Shown piece after piece: positions 38,311-47,846 of a stretch of 64,000 nucleotides of DNA. The stretch is taken from NCBI RefSeq assembly GCF_040784915.1, contig NZ_CP160797.1, positions 2,904,137 through 2,968,136 of the forward strand. The letters run 5' to 3'. A program made the position numbers and the translations under genes. The DNA is from Bacillus vallismortis (GTDB lineage Bacteria; Bacillota; Bacilli; Bacillales; Bacillaceae). Within the stretch, counting starts at the first letter, position 1. Each line of letters starts with the position of its first letter. The notes under the pieces are model-generated. The model was not told the origin of the DNA, made no database searches, and was given only the letters and a program-made list of their open reading frames with translations.

Positions 38311-40242
38311 TTATTTTTTCGCTTCAGCTACTGCTTTTTTCACAAAATCATCAAGCGAAATGGTTTCAGAGTTCTGCTCTCCGTACTTACGGACGTTTAC
38401 CGCTCCGTTTTCTGCTTCTTGATCACCGACCACAAGCATGTACGGGATTTTTTGCATTTGCGCTTCACGGATTTTGTAGCCGATTTTTTCATCACGGCTG
38501 TCGACTTCTACACGCAGGCCTTCACGCTGCAGGCGTTCCTGCACTTTTTTCGCGTAGTCTAAATGCACAGCAGGAGAAACCGGGATGACTTGGAATTGAA
38601 CCGGTGCAAGCCATGTTGGCAGCGCGCCTTTGTGTTCTTCAATTAAGAAGGCAACAAAGCGTTCCATTGTTGAGACGACACCTCTGTGAATCACAACCGG
38701 ACGGTGCTGCTTGCCGTCTTCACCGATATAAGTCAGATCGAAACGTTCAGGTAATAAGAAATCAAGCTGAACCGTAGACAATGTTTCTTCTTTGCCGATC
38801 GCTGTTTTTACCTGAACATCAAGTTTAGGGCCATAGAATGCCGCTTCACCTTCTGCTTCGTAATAGTCATGGCCGATTTCATCCATTGCCTCTTTCAGCA
38901 TGGATTGCGCCTTGTTCCACATTTCATCGTCATCAAAATATTTCTCCGTGTCTTCAGGATCACGGTAAGACAGACGGAATGTGTAATCACTTAAGCCAAA
39001 GTCTTCATATACGTCCTGAATTAAACGGACTGTACGGATAAACTCGTCCTTAATTTGATCCGGGCGCACAAAGATATGTGCATCGTTTAATGTCATGCCG
39101 CGCACGCGCTGAAGGCCTGACAGGGCACCTGACATTTCATAACGGTGCATCGTTCCCAGCTCCGCAATCCGAATCGGAAGTTCACGGTAGCTGTGAATGT
39201 CTTGTTTGTAAATCATCATATGGTGCGGACAGTTCATTGGACGTAGCACAAGTGTTTCGTTGTCCATTTCCATCGGCGGGAACATGCCTTCCTGATAATG
39301 CTCCCAGTGCCCTGATGTTTCATACAGTTCTTTGCTTCCAAGCACTGGTGTGTATACGTGCTCATAGCCGAGACTGATTTCTTTATCGACAATGTAGCGC
39401 TCGATGACGCGGCGGATTGTCGCCCCTTTTGGCAGCCAAAGCGGCAGGCCTTGTCCGACTTTTTGAGAATTCGCAAACAGCTTTAACTCTTTGCCGAGCT
39501 TTCTGTGGTCACGCTCTTTCGCTTCTTCAAGCATGCGAAGATGCTCTTCCAGATCAGCTTTTTTGAAGAAAGCTGTGCCGTATACGCGCTGAAGCATTTG
39601 GTTATTGCTGTCACCGCGCCAGTATGCGCCTGCAAGGCTTAACAGTTTAAACTCTTTGATTTTTCCTGTTGAAGGAACGTGTACGCCGCGGCACAGGTCA
39701 AAGAATTCACCTTGCTCATAGATCGAAACGGTTTCTCCTTCCGGAATCGCATCTAATAGTTCAAGCTTCAGGTCATCGCCGATTTCAGCAAAACGTGCTT
39801 TCGCTTCTTCGCGGCTGACCTCTTTTCGAACGATCGGGAGGTTCGCATTAACGATTTTTTTCATTTCTTTTTCAATTTTCGGCAGATCCTCCGGCGTAAT
39901 CGCTTCTTCCATTTCTACATCGTAGTAAAAACCGTTTTCGATGACCGGACCGACACCGAATTTGACATCTTTGTAAATGCGTTTAATCGCTTGAGCCAGC
40001 AAGTGAGCCGTACTGTGGCGCATTATTTGAAGGCCTTCTTCGGAACCTTCTGTAATGATTTCCACTTTACCGTCTTCATTGATCGGCATTTTCAAATCAA
40101 TTTCTTCTCCGTTCAGTTTTCCGGCTAATGATTTCTTCTTTAATCCCGGACTGATGGATGCCGCGATATCCTCTGTTGTTGTTCCTTTCGCAAACTCCTT
40201 GACTGCTCCATCAGGAAATGTGATTTTTACCATATCTGACAT
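38311..40242 (-). CDS. thrS: Threonyl-tRNA synthetase
   Basis: A 643-residue class II synthetase. In order: an N-terminal TGS domain ([21 protein letters not shown]), the second-additional domain that edits mischarged Ser ([11 protein letters not shown] and [10 protein letters not shown] hold its metal-binding His and Cys), the catalytic core with the zinc site ([13 protein letters not shown]), motif 2 around [17 protein letters not shown], and the anticodon-binding domain. A T-box leader precedes it, so it is induced by uncharged tRNA-Thr. Confidence 0.98.
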   Translation of the reverse strand: MSDMVKITFPDGAVKEFAKGTTTEDIAASISPGLKKKSLAGKLNGEEIDLKMPINEDGKVEIITEGSEEGLQIMRHSTAHLLAQAIKRIYKDVKFGVGPVIENGFYYDVEMEEAITPEDLPKIEKEMKKIVNANLPIVRKEVSREEAKARFAEIGDDLKLELLDAIPEGETVSIYEQGEFFDLCRGVHVPSTGKIKEFKLLSLAGAYWRGDSNNQMLQRVYGTAFFKKADLEEHLRMLEEAKERDHRKLGKELKLFANSQKVGQGLPLWLPKGATIRRVIERYIVDKEISLGYEHVYTPVLGSKELYETSGHWEHYQEGMFPPMEMDNETLVLRPMNCPHHMMIYKQDIHSYRELPIRIAELGTMHRYEMSGALSGLQRVRGMTLNDAHIFVRPDQIKDEFIRTVRLIQDVYEDFGLSDYTFRLSYRDPEDTEKYFDDDEMWNKAQSMLKEAMDEIGHDYYEAEGEAAFYGPKLDVQVKTAIGKEETLSTVQLDFLLPERFDLTYIGEDGKQHRPVVIHRGVVSTMERFVAFLIEEHKGALPTWLAPVQFQVIPVSPAVHLDYAKKVQERLQREGLRVEVDSRDEKIGYKIREAQMQKIPYMLVVGDQEAENGAVNVRKYGEQNSETISLDDFVKKAVAEAKK

Positions 40243-40550
40243 CTATGTCACTCCTTTTTTTGCATATAAAAACCCCGCCCCCTATGAAAGGGACGAGGTT
40301 GAATAAACGGAATCGTGGTTCCACCCTTTTTTCCGCAAAGCCAATATTCCGGCACTTGCGGCTCTAATCTCTGTAACGGGAGTTCCCGTCAGCCATTACT
40401 GCTCCTTATCAAGGAGGGGTTCACAGCTGAAGTTCAAAGGCGGTAAAGCGAATGGTCCTTAGCTAGGAAGCTTGCAGCCGGGGCTTCCCTCTCTTTGAGC
40501 CGGTATCATTCCTTCATGTCCTTATCAATACGTGTGTCTTTCTTAATCTC
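40243..40550 (-). promoter_or_regulatory. T-box leader of thrS
   Basis: The 401-base gap between thrS and ytxC holds a T-box riboswitch. On the minus strand the diagnostic AGGGTGGAACCACG lies at 40314-40327, followed by a GC-rich hairpin and T run at about 40267-40300. A threonine specifier codon is expected in Stem I; several ACC triplets occur and I could not choose between them. Confidence 0.93.
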
Positions 40551-40556
40551 CTATGT

Positions 40557-40585
40557 ATTATAAATTGTTCATTCCAAAAAATCAA
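40557..40585 (-). promoter_or_regulatory. SigA promoter of the thrS leader
   Basis: On the minus strand TTGATT (40580-40585) and perfect TATAAT (40557-40562) are 17 bases apart, at the upstream end of the T-box leader. Confidence 0.88.
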
Positions 40586-40643
40586 CACGATCGCATTTCC
40601 TTTTTTCCAAACCGACAGCCCTATATATACAGGCTGCCGGCCC

Positions 40644-41489
40644 TTATCCTTCTGAGTGCTCTACCGGTATTTCTGCGTCTGAAAAAGCATGCAGCGGAAG
40701 CATTTCCAGTCGCTCTTGAAATACGTTTTGAATGGTCCTTGCCATCATATGCTCGGGCTGGTCGGTATAAAGCACCACTTCATCAGGCGCGATGGAGATC
40801 AGCGGCGCGAGCAAATGAGAATCAATGTACATAGGATGATCCCGGACAAATCGCCTGTCTATGTATTTCATTTTTTCCCGTTCCTGCACATAACGCAGCT
40901 CCCAAATTGTAAATGAACCGTCATGGACAATATGCACCTTTTTGATTCGCGGCTGTTTGGCCGTTACATATTCTCTGAGTGTTTGAATAAAGTTTTGATA
41001 TTCCTGTTCCATTTTATATTCATCTATCGCCGCTTCCGTAATGTCTCTCAGCTGCTTGTAGTATTGTCCGAGCCGGAAGGTCTGAAAGGAACGAATGGAA
41101 AATAAGCCTTCCTCTAAACGAATCGTTTGGAGTTCATCCAAAATTGATTGTTTCCGCGAAAGCTTTAGCGGCTCAAACGGAAGATCGTCCGCTTCTCCTT
41201 CAATAATACTATGGGCAAGCTGAAGGATTTGCTGCTGTTCATCCTGGTCCGTGAAGCAGTATGTTTCCTCAATCAATGACAGCATATGTTCGTCTTCTTT
41301 GCACTCTAAAAAAAACTTGACCAGAATCGGCTCCATAAAACGCTGAATAGAGATAGCCGGCTTAGCTTTTTCAATCCCGATTTTTCGTATGCCTTCCCGG
41401 ACAATGATATAGTTCCGATCGTCCGAATGCTGAATGAGATGTAAAAAAGCGGCTGCATCATGGTCATCTTCAAAGATTATTTCAAGCAT
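40644..41489 (-). CDS. ytxC: YtxC-like protein
   Basis: A 281-residue soluble protein of the YtxC family, seen only in spore-forming Firmicutes. It has no signal peptide or enzyme motif that I can recognise. It is rich in charged helices (LDELQTIRLEEGLFSIRSFQTFRLGQYYKQL) and ends with a mixed region. GGGGGG precedes the ATG. It follows ytxB on the same strand with a gap of about 80 bases and may be part of the dnaB-dnaI-ytxB transcript. Confidence 0.85.
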   Translation of the reverse strand: MLEIIFEDDHDAAAFLHLIQHSDDRNYIIVREGIRKIGIEKAKPAISIQRFMEPILVKFFLECKEDEHMLSLIEETYCFTDQDEQQQILQLAHSIIEGEADDLPFEPLKLSRKQSILDELQTIRLEEGLFSIRSFQTFRLGQYYKQLRDITEAAIDEYKMEQEYQNFIQTLREYVTAKQPRIKKVHIVHDGSFTIWELRYVQEREKMKYIDRRFVRDHPMYIDSHLLAPLISIAPDEVVLYTDQPEHMMARTIQNVFQERLEMLPLHAFSDAEIPVEHSEG

Positions 41490-41567
41490 GTTTGTCCCCC
41501 CTTACGGCATCTGTTACAAGTATATGGGGGATGTTTTTAAAATAGACGTAAAGGTCATTGGCAAATG

Positions 41568-42209
41568 TTAATTTGATTCTTGGAACAAGTTTTGCATTTT
41601 CTTTCTGAAGATAAACGGCAGCGAAATAAACACGCTATACAAAGCGATCACCATAAAGAAAGCGGGCAGATTTCCAGTTGAAAAGCTCGCTCCCAGCACA
41701 TTCAGCGCGATGGTCCCGGGAATGATTCCCGCGGCCGTTGCCGCAAAATACGGCAGCGCTTTGACATTGGAAAGGCCTGCCGCATAGCTGATGAAATCAA
41801 AATTGATCGGCATGATTCTTAAAAGAAAGATATAAAAAAATCCGTTATCCTCCATCTGCTTCTGAATGGCTTCAAGCTTTTCGTAATGGCCGTTCTTTTT
41901 CGCCGCAAACAAACCTGCGGCAAAAAACGAAACAGCTGAAGCGCACATTGAACCGAATAACGTGTAAAGCGTGCCGAGAAGCGGGCCAAATGCGAGTCCT
42001 CCCGCTAGAGAAACAACAGATACGGGAAATAAAATAAGAGGCCTGACGATGGATATCCCGATAAACATCAGCGGTGCAAAGGCCCCGAACGACAATACCC
42101 ATATCCTGATCTCTTTCGGCGATAAATTCAAATACGTTTTATTTCCCCAAAAGATTATTCCTGCACCTGCAAGCACTGCCAGCCATTTAACAGCTGTTTT
42201 TCGTTTCAT
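41568..42209 (-). CDS. ytxB: TVP38/TMEM64 (DedA-like) membrane protein YtxB
   Basis: A 213-residue polytopic protein of the SNARE-associated/TVP38 group. The conserved core is FPVSVVSLAGGLAFGPLLGTLYTLFGSMCASAVSFF and the later block LLRIMPINFDFISYAAGLSNV. Members are probably lipid scramblases or related transporters of the DedA superfamily. Five to six helices are predicted. It follows dnaI closely; no functional connection to replication is evident. Confidence 0.88.
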   Translation of the reverse strand: MKRKTAVKWLAVLAGAGIIFWGNKTYLNLSPKEIRIWVLSFGAFAPLMFIGISIVRPLILFPVSVVSLAGGLAFGPLLGTLYTLFGSMCASAVSFFAAGLFAAKKNGHYEKLEAIQKQMEDNGFFYIFLLRIMPINFDFISYAAGLSNVKALPYFAATAAGIIPGTIALNVLGASFSTGNLPAFFMVIALYSVFISLPFIFRKKMQNLFQESN

Positions 42210-42242
42210 ACCCTCAGTTCCTTCCCCTTTGAACCGCAGCAG

Positions 42243-43178
42243 TTACGGATGTCGGCGGTTTTCTCCGTCCAGGCGGATTGGAGCAGCCAAATATAAAATT
42301 CGCTCCATAAGTCTTGCCGCTTTTACTTCTTCCTTTTCTCCCCTTTGCGAATACGTAAAATGATGCTTCAGCTCGTCAGGTGAGAAATTAGACGAAAAGA
42401 AAGTCGGCAGCTGCTGGGACATTCTGTGCTGGAGCACTGTTCCGATGACTTCATCCCTAACCCAGCTCGTCATTGATTCCGCTCCGATGTCATCAAGCAT
42501 CAATACGGGTGTTGATTTGACCATATTGAGCTTCTCTTCCAATGACTTGTCTTGCAGCGAATTCTTAAGCTCTCTCACAAATTCGGGCACATAGACGATC
42601 ATCGAGGAATACTCTTTTTCCGCCAGCTCATTGGCAATCGCAGCGAGCATAAACGTTTTTCCTACCCCGAATTTCCCGTGTAAATACAGCCCTTTCCCTT
42701 TTCCCGTCTCATTATAGCTTTTCAGAAAATCCGTCACATGCTGGAACATCGCGAGCCTGCTCGGGTCACTGATATCAACTTGCTGGAAAGTCGCTCCCAA
42801 AAGATCCTGCTGGATATACATGCTTTTCATAAGGGACTTCTGTTTTTTCTGCTTATCGAGTTTCCGTTTAACCGGACATTCATAATACTCAATATCAATA
42901 GATTGGCCATTGACAACAAGCTTCGGATGGTAGCCCTCCAATAAATTGTTGCAATCTTTATCTTCCGAACAATAGGAGCATTTCTTGCTTTGCTCGATAT
43001 ATTCATAAAGCTTGTTTAAGCTCTTTTCGATCATTTTTTGATCAATCACTTCTTCGTTTTCCTTCAAAAATGCCTGAACATCTTGATCCTTCATGACTTT
43101 TTCCTTCATTTGTTCAAGACGTTTTTGGAAATCCGGCCTGCCGGTTACGCCCTGCAGGGAACGGCCGATTGGTTCCAT
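42243..43178 (-). CDS. dnaI: Primosomal protein and helicase loader DnaI
   Basis: A 311-residue AAA+ loader for the replicative helicase DnaC. The N-terminal domain carries a zinc site (C67, C70, C76 and C101) used for helicase contact. The ATPase domain has Walker A GKFGVGKT at 168-175, Walker B VLMLDDIGAE, and an arginine-rich end (KAARLMERILYLAAPIRL). It works with DnaB and DnaD at the origin and at restart sites. It starts 27 bases after dnaB. Confidence 0.97.
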   Translation of the reverse strand: MEPIGRSLQGVTGRPDFQKRLEQMKEKVMKDQDVQAFLKENEEVIDQKMIEKSLNKLYEYIEQSKKCSYCSEDKDCNNLLEGYHPKLVVNGQSIDIEYYECPVKRKLDKQKKQKSLMKSMYIQQDLLGATFQQVDISDPSRLAMFQHVTDFLKSYNETGKGKGLYLHGKFGVGKTFMLAAIANELAEKEYSSMIVYVPEFVRELKNSLQDKSLEEKLNMVKSTPVLMLDDIGAESMTSWVRDEVIGTVLQHRMSQQLPTFFSSNFSPDELKHHFTYSQRGEKEEVKAARLMERILYLAAPIRLDGENRRHP

Positions 43179-43205
43179 CTATTCCTTCACCCCGCATCTC
43201 TGTCT

Positions 43206-44627
43206 TTAATAGGCAGAGTATTTTTTCAGTTTTTTCATTTCTTCCATCATCTTTTTCTTCTGTTCTTCCAAGTCCTGCGGATGCAGCTTCCCCTGTCCGG
43301 ATTCTGACTCGGAGGCTGTCTCTTTTTCTTCCATCCAGTCAGGAAGTTTTTCTTCGCGAATCACTTTTTGGTTTCGTTTCGAAGGCTGATTTGCTTTCCC
43401 TTCAGCCCATTCAAGGTATTGGCGGTTTTCTTCTATCGCGAGCTTCATCGCTTCTCTGACCGTTTTTACCTTTTTGCGCGCCCAATGCGAGGCGATCTTT
43501 TGGATATAATTTTTCGACAGCTTCATGTCGGTTTTCAGCATGACATAATAAATTAACACATTTGTAACGCCTGGCTCGAGCTTCTGTTCAAACATAATTT
43601 CTTCTATGATTTTCAGATCAGCTTTTGACGGCTCTGTTCCGTCGGCAATGTCCTGCAGAAGCTTCTTCGGAGAAATCGTCTCCAGCAATGCGATCAGCTT
43701 TCCGTCCAGCGAATCCTCTTTCGCCGGTTTTTCGCCTTCTCGCAGATGCACCGGCTGTGTTTTTTCCACGACGTCTGGCAGCTGTCCGTTTCTTTCGATT
43801 TGATACCAGTCGCTGGCCGCTTTTCTTAAAGCCTCCGACGTAATAACGTCACGCTCATCAATTGCACTCATCACGACATTTTGCATCTGCAAAGGGTCTA
43901 TACCGTACAGATAAGAAAGCTTTTTGATTGTGTCCCGCACCTGCTGGGTCATCGCTTTTCTCGGAATCATCGTCTCAGAAAGTCCCGCTAAAAACAAATC
44001 AAAATCAAACACATCCTCTGTTATGGTGTAGGACGGAGCCTGTCCGACAGAAGTATATTCTGTGCCCTCCGCAAGTCTCACCGTTTCCTCCATATCAGAT
44101 GTAAGCTTCCATTCACTCGGCTGCAGCGATTCAAACGCATGATTAAACGGCCGCGTAATGTCCTTCGCATCCTCTGAAATGGCCGGATGCGTGAAAAATT
44201 GTTTTAATTGCTGGTATTTTGTTTTTCCGACTCTATTGTACAGAAAAACATTCAGCATCCCGTCTTCAAAAAACTCATTTGGCCTGAGCGGCGGAAGGAG
44301 TTCATATATAAAGAGGCGCTCCTGCCGCTCGGATTCTTTCATATATACTTTTAGCAATCCGATGCCCTCGAGCTTCCCTTGTTCCTGATGGATCGTTTTT
44401 AAATTAGACTGTGTCATCCCCATCAGCTGTCTATGTGTGGACTCGCCGCCCCACAGACGGTTTTGTTCCAGCTCTCCCCACAATGTCATATAAAGTGAGA
44501 ATGCAACAGGGCCGATTAAGGGCTGGTACAGCAGTGTGATTATTTGTCTGTCTATATCCTGAAGCATCGATCTGCTTTTGACCGCATAAGGATCTACAGG
44601 CAGTACATCTTTCCAATAGTCAGCCAT
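43206..44627 (-). CDS. dnaB: Replication initiation and membrane attachment protein DnaB
   Basis: The 473-residue Firmicute DnaB, not the helicase of that name in enteric bacteria. It has two DnaB/DnaD-type domains: an N-terminal winged-helix DDBH1 region (DVLPVDPYAVKSRSMLQDID onward) and a DDBH2 region near 310-400 (ISPKKLLQDIADGTEPSKADLKIIEE). The end is a charged tail rich in Glu and Lys. It recruits DnaI-loaded helicase and links origin DNA to the membrane. Operon with dnaI. Confidence 0.96.
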   Translation of the reverse strand: MADYWKDVLPVDPYAVKSRSMLQDIDRQIITLLYQPLIGPVAFSLYMTLWGELEQNRLWGGESTHRQLMGMTQSNLKTIHQEQGKLEGIGLLKVYMKESERQERLFIYELLPPLRPNEFFEDGMLNVFLYNRVGKTKYQQLKQFFTHPAISEDAKDITRPFNHAFESLQPSEWKLTSDMEETVRLAEGTEYTSVGQAPSYTITEDVFDFDLFLAGLSETMIPRKAMTQQVRDTIKKLSYLYGIDPLQMQNVVMSAIDERDVITSEALRKAASDWYQIERNGQLPDVVEKTQPVHLREGEKPAKEDSLDGKLIALLETISPKKLLQDIADGTEPSKADLKIIEEIMFEQKLEPGVTNVLIYYVMLKTDMKLSKNYIQKIASHWARKKVKTVREAMKLAIEENRQYLEWAEGKANQPSKRNQKVIREEKLPDWMEEKETASESESGQGKLHPQDLEEQKKKMMEEMKKLKKYSAY

Positions 44628-44707
44628 ACATTCTCAAACCTTCCGAATTTGTTTCTACCTTTCATTTTACACCGTTTCTTATATCTATCAAATGCCAATT
44701 TTGCACA

Positions 44708-44745
44708 TGAGAAAAGAGCTAGAAGAATCCTCTTAGCTCTTTTAA
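44708..44745 (-). terminator. Hairpin between nrdR and dnaB
   Basis: AAAAGAGCTA / TAGCTCTTTT (44712-44721, 44734-44743) lies right at the nrdR stop codon. The T tract after it on the minus strand is short, so it may partly terminate nrdR ahead of dnaB. Confidence 0.6.
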
Positions 44746-45200
44746 CGCTCTTTCTTTATTAAGTCTTTTAGTTCGTCGATAAAGACGTTTATATCCTTAA
44801 ACTGCCGATAGACAGACGCGAACCGCACATATGCGACCTCATCAATCTTAGCCAGCCGGTCCATGACCATTTCTCCGACGAATTCGCTTTTCACCTCAGA
44901 GCAGCCTTGATTGCGAAGTTCTTTTTCAATATCAAAGCACATGTCTTCAAGCGTTTTGAGTGGAACGGGTCTTTTTTCGCATGCTTTTATGAGGCCGCGC
45001 AGCATTTTTTCTCTGCTGAATTCCTCCCGCACGCCTTCTTTTTTCACGACGATGAGCGGGGTTTCCTCCACTTTTTCAAAGGTGGTAAACCGGTAATGGC
45101 AGCATTCGCACTCGCGTCTTCGGCGAATGGATTTCCCATCATCCACAGGCCGTGAATCAAGGACCCGCGTTCCGTTATGCTGGCATGAAGGACATTTCAA
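44742..45200 (-). CDS. nrdR: Ribonucleotide reductase repressor NrdR
   Basis: A 152-residue repressor of ribonucleotide reductase genes. A zinc ribbon uses C3, C6, C31 and C34, followed by the DNA-binding segment [20 protein letters not shown]. The remainder is an ATP-cone ([24 protein letters not shown]) that senses ATP versus dATP. I set the start at TTG 45200 because GGGAG precedes it at 8-9 bases and MKCPSC is the invariant N-terminus. In-frame codons further upstream would add 27 residues without a counterpart in the family. Confidence 0.93.
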   Translation of the reverse strand: MKCPSCQHNGTRVLDSRPVDDGKSIRRRRECECCHYRFTTFEKVEETPLIVVKKEGVREEFSREKMLRGLIKACEKRPVPLKTLEDMCFDIEKELRNQGCSEVKSEFVGEMVMDRLAKIDEVAYVRFASVYRQFKDINVFIDELKDLIKKER

Positions 45201-45404
45201 TAAAATCAGCTCCCAACTATTTCGTTCCCTGGAATGTATTTTCGGCAGCCTCCGCCTTTTAAAAATAAATGTGACAGCCATCTGTCAGGAGAGCCGTTGT
45301 GAGTAAAGCTGTATCTACAGCATCAGGTGGTTTGTGAAAATCTCTTTCTATTTTACAAAAAAAATGAAAAAAGAAAAAGCTGACCGCCCTTGTTTGTTTA
45401 TAAA

Positions 45405-45458
45405 AATAAAAGGAGCATAAGCTAAAAAGCGCATAACGGCTTTCTAGCTTCAGCTCCC
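45405..45458 (-). terminator. speD terminator
   Basis: On the minus strand a long stem from GGAGC to GCTCC (45412-45457), including AAGCTAGAAAGC against GCTTTTTAGCTT, is followed by TTTTATTTTTA. Confidence 0.85.
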
Positions 45459-45476
45459 TTTGTGTTCGTGTTTACT

Positions 45477-45857
45477 TTATAGTACTTTCGCTTGCGCCTG
45501 TTTAATTTGCACAGGCCCCATTCCTCTCGGTATTTCAATGTTTTCTCTTGTATCAGCATGTAATGCCTCTGCGATATAGTCAGCAGCGACATTAGGATCT
45601 AAGTCTCCACAAGTATAAACATCAATGCTCGCATATCCGTGCTCAGGAAAACTGTGAATAGTTAAGTGTGATTCAGAAATAATCACAACTCCGCTTACGC
45701 CTTGCGGTGCAAATTTGTGAAATGCAACCTCGCGCACCTCAGCACCTGATTTTAGAGCAGCATTTACAAACGTTTTTTCAATAAAATCCATGTCATTCAG
45801 CTTATCAAAATCGCATCCCCATAGCTCGGAGATAACGTGACGCCCCATTGTTTCCAT
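45477..45857 (-). CDS. speD: S-adenosylmethionine decarboxylase proenzyme SpeD
   Basis: A 126-residue class 1B AdoMet decarboxylase, which makes the aminopropyl donor for spermidine. The proenzyme self-cleaves before S63 in [17 protein letters not shown], turning that serine into the pyruvoyl cofactor. H68 and C83 (VYTCGDLD) complete the site. I chose ATG 45857, nine bases after AAGGGGGG; the ATG two codons earlier is too close to that site. It lies downstream of gapB on the same strand but has its own promoter and a long structured leader. Confidence 0.95.
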
Positions 45858-45996
45858 AGTCATGGACCCCCCTTAACAAGAATTAAAAAGTGAAATTCCA
45901 ACAACTGGGTCGGCCATTTACCACGGGGGAAAGTTAGTCCGGAGAGGTCCTAACCCTTTAAGTAATTCCGAAACAGTCTCAAGCAAGAAGTTCACG
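45858..45996 (-). promoter_or_regulatory. Long structured speD leader (candidate cis-regulatory RNA)
   Basis: From the promoter below, the speD message has about 140 untranslated bases. A hairpin forms at 45931-45956 (GTTAG ... CTAAC on the minus strand). Just after it the run CCCCC (45925-45929) can pair with the GGGGGG Shine-Dalgarno at 45867-45872, while the AAAGGG at the 5' side of the hairpin can compete for the same C run. This suggests control of translation start. I cannot name a known riboswitch class here. Confidence 0.5.
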
Positions 45997-46002
45997 AAAA
46001 AT

Positions 46003-46031
46003 AGTATACTGTGTTTAAGTCTAATTTGCAA
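46003..46031 (-). promoter_or_regulatory. SigA promoter of speD
   Basis: On the minus strand TTGCAA (46026-46031) and TATACT (46003-46008) are 17 bases apart, in the gap after gapB. Confidence 0.8.
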
Positions 46032-46095
46032 GGTGCGTTTTTTTAGAAATATGCTGTTAAGGGTTTTTTCTTCAAAATATGTCCACGACCTTATT

Positions 46096-47118
46096 TTATA
46101 CAGCAGACGGATGTTTCATTCGTGCCGCTACATGGCGGATCAGATCAACGACTCTGCACGAGTAGCCCCATTCGTTGTCATACCATGCGAGCACCTTTAC
46201 TTTACTGCCTTCCATTACCATTGTTGTCAGCCCGTCAATGACCGCAGAATGCGGATTCGTATTATAATCAGTCGAGACGAGCGGTTCATCTGAATAATCA
46301 AGCACGCCGTACATCGAAGTTTTGGCAGCCCGTTTAAATGCCTCGTTTACCTCTTCAGCCGTCACATCCATTTTCAGATCGACAACGAGATCAACCAATG
46401 AGACATTCGGAACCGGGACACGCAAGGCGAGGCCGTGAAGCTTTCCTTTCAGATGCGGCAGCACAAGCGAAAGCGCCTTTGCCGCTCCTGTTGTCGTCGG
46501 AATGATGGATTCACCGCATGCCCGCGCCCGTCGCAAATCTTTGTGCGGATTATCAATATTTTTCTGGTCATTCGTATACGCGTGAACTGTAGTCATCAGC
46601 CCGCTCTCAATGCCAAACTCTTCATCCAGCACTTTTACAACAGGCGCAAGGCAGTTTGTCGTGCATGACGCATTTGAAATAATGACATGGCGGTCAGCGT
46701 CGAATTGGTCCTCATTTACTCCCATCACAATGGTAACGTCTTCATTTTTTCCCGGAGCAGTCAAAATGACTTTTTTTGCGCCCGCTTCTATATGGCCCAT
46801 CGCTTTATCTTTTGAATTAAACTTCCCTGTTGCTTCGACGACTATGTCAATATCATATTCCCGCCAAGGCAGCTGTTTTGGATCACGGCTGTTTAACAAA
46901 AGCACTTTCTTTCCATTTACAATCAGGCTGTCTTCACCGGCCACAACCTCTTTGTCGTACCTGCCGTGATTTGTGTCATACTTTATTAAATGAGCCAGCG
47001 TTTCTGCGGAATAGCTGGCGTTTATGGCCACTACTTGAATTTGATCGTCTAACATCGCTTTTCTAAAAACCATTCTTCCGATTCTTCCAAACCCGTTTAT
47101 CGCTACTTTTACCTTCAT
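46096..47118 (-). CDS. gapB: NADP-dependent glyceraldehyde-3-phosphate dehydrogenase GapB
   Basis: The 340-residue gluconeogenic GAPDH of Bacillus. The Rossmann start is KVAINGFGRIGRMVFRKA, the catalytic Cys lies in SNASCTTNCLAPV, and the phosphate-site block is TGAAKALSLVLPHLKGKLHGLALRVP. GapB works in the direction of glucose synthesis and prefers NADP. In B. subtilis it is repressed by CcpN when glycolytic sugars are used. I chose ATG 47118; the GTG three codons upstream belongs to the ribosome site GGGGTG. Confidence 0.95.
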   Translation of the reverse strand: MKVKVAINGFGRIGRMVFRKAMLDDQIQVVAINASYSAETLAHLIKYDTNHGRYDKEVVAGEDSLIVNGKKVLLLNSRDPKQLPWREYDIDIVVEATGKFNSKDKAMGHIEAGAKKVILTAPGKNEDVTIVMGVNEDQFDADRHVIISNASCTTNCLAPVVKVLDEEFGIESGLMTTVHAYTNDQKNIDNPHKDLRRARACGESIIPTTTGAAKALSLVLPHLKGKLHGLALRVPVPNVSLVDLVVDLKMDVTAEEVNEAFKRAAKTSMYGVLDYSDEPLVSTDYNTNPHSAVIDGLTTMVMEGSKVKVLAWYDNEWGYSCRVVDLIRHVAARMKHPSAV

Positions 47119-47170
47119 GTTGGACACCCCTTATCAATTATGCCATCCTAATTTGTTGTTATCTGAAATT

Positions 47171-47176
47171 AGTATA
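47171..47176 (-). promoter_or_regulatory. Probable gapB promoter -10
   Basis: TATACT on the minus strand about 55 bases before gapB is a good -10, but no consensus -35 lies 16-18 bases upstream. CcpN sites should overlap this region; I could not delimit them. Confidence 0.5.
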
Positions 47177-47323
47177 ACACATTAAAACGAATTCGCCAGT
47201 ACATCTTGATAAAAATCAACGATTATAACGCTAATTTATGATGCATGATATCTTTTCTTGCACACAATTTCAGTCCTAAGAATCAAAAAGCAGCCAGCGC
47301 TCCGCACTGACTGCCATTATTTT

Positions 47324-47705
47324 TTATGATTCCTGTTTTAACTTATCATTGAGCACACTTTCTTCTAACACTGAAAATGTATCCCCCGTACACTTTGTTA
47401 ATATGATTCGCTCCCCAAGCACACAGCATGTCTAAAACCCCTTCTAAGCTGCGGCGGTATTCGCCGAGCTCACACTCCACTTTGGGAGGAAACTGATTAT
47501 ATACGATCTGGTTAATGACACCGTCCGTTTCCAGCTCACGAAGCTGCTGATTCAGCATTTTTGGCGTAATGTTGGGCATCAGGCGCTTTAATTCACTCGT
47601 GCGTTTTTTTCCGTGCGTCACATGGCATAAAATGACGCATTTCTATTTCCCGCCGATTACTTCAAGAGTCGCTTCAACAGAAATGTTATATTTTTTCTTC
47701 TCCTT
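47324..47705 (-). pseudogene. ytcD: HxlR-family regulator ytcD, inactivated
   Basis: Reading all frames gives a nearly complete HxlR winged-helix protein of about 126 codons, but with three lesions. The expected start codon reads AAG (47703-47705). The conserved Trp of the GGKWKC motif is TAG (47643-47645). One extra base in a C5 run (47383-47387) shifts the frame, so the C-terminus VYGDTFSVLEESVLND is readable only in the next frame, to the stop at 47324. The piece from 47621 to 47346 stays open (THGKKRTSELKRLMPNI onward) but lacks the N-terminal helix. In strain 168 this regulator faces ytbDE, which are also lost here. Confidence 0.9.
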
Positions 47706-47846
47706 ACAGGCACCAAAAAGTGACTATAGCACTTTAAAGTACTTACTTTTCTTTCTTGGTGATATCTTTCATAATCACATTTGCCGGCTGATTTGAATCT
47801 GCTCTTTTTTATTTATACGGCACATCACACAAAGGAGGAATATGAG

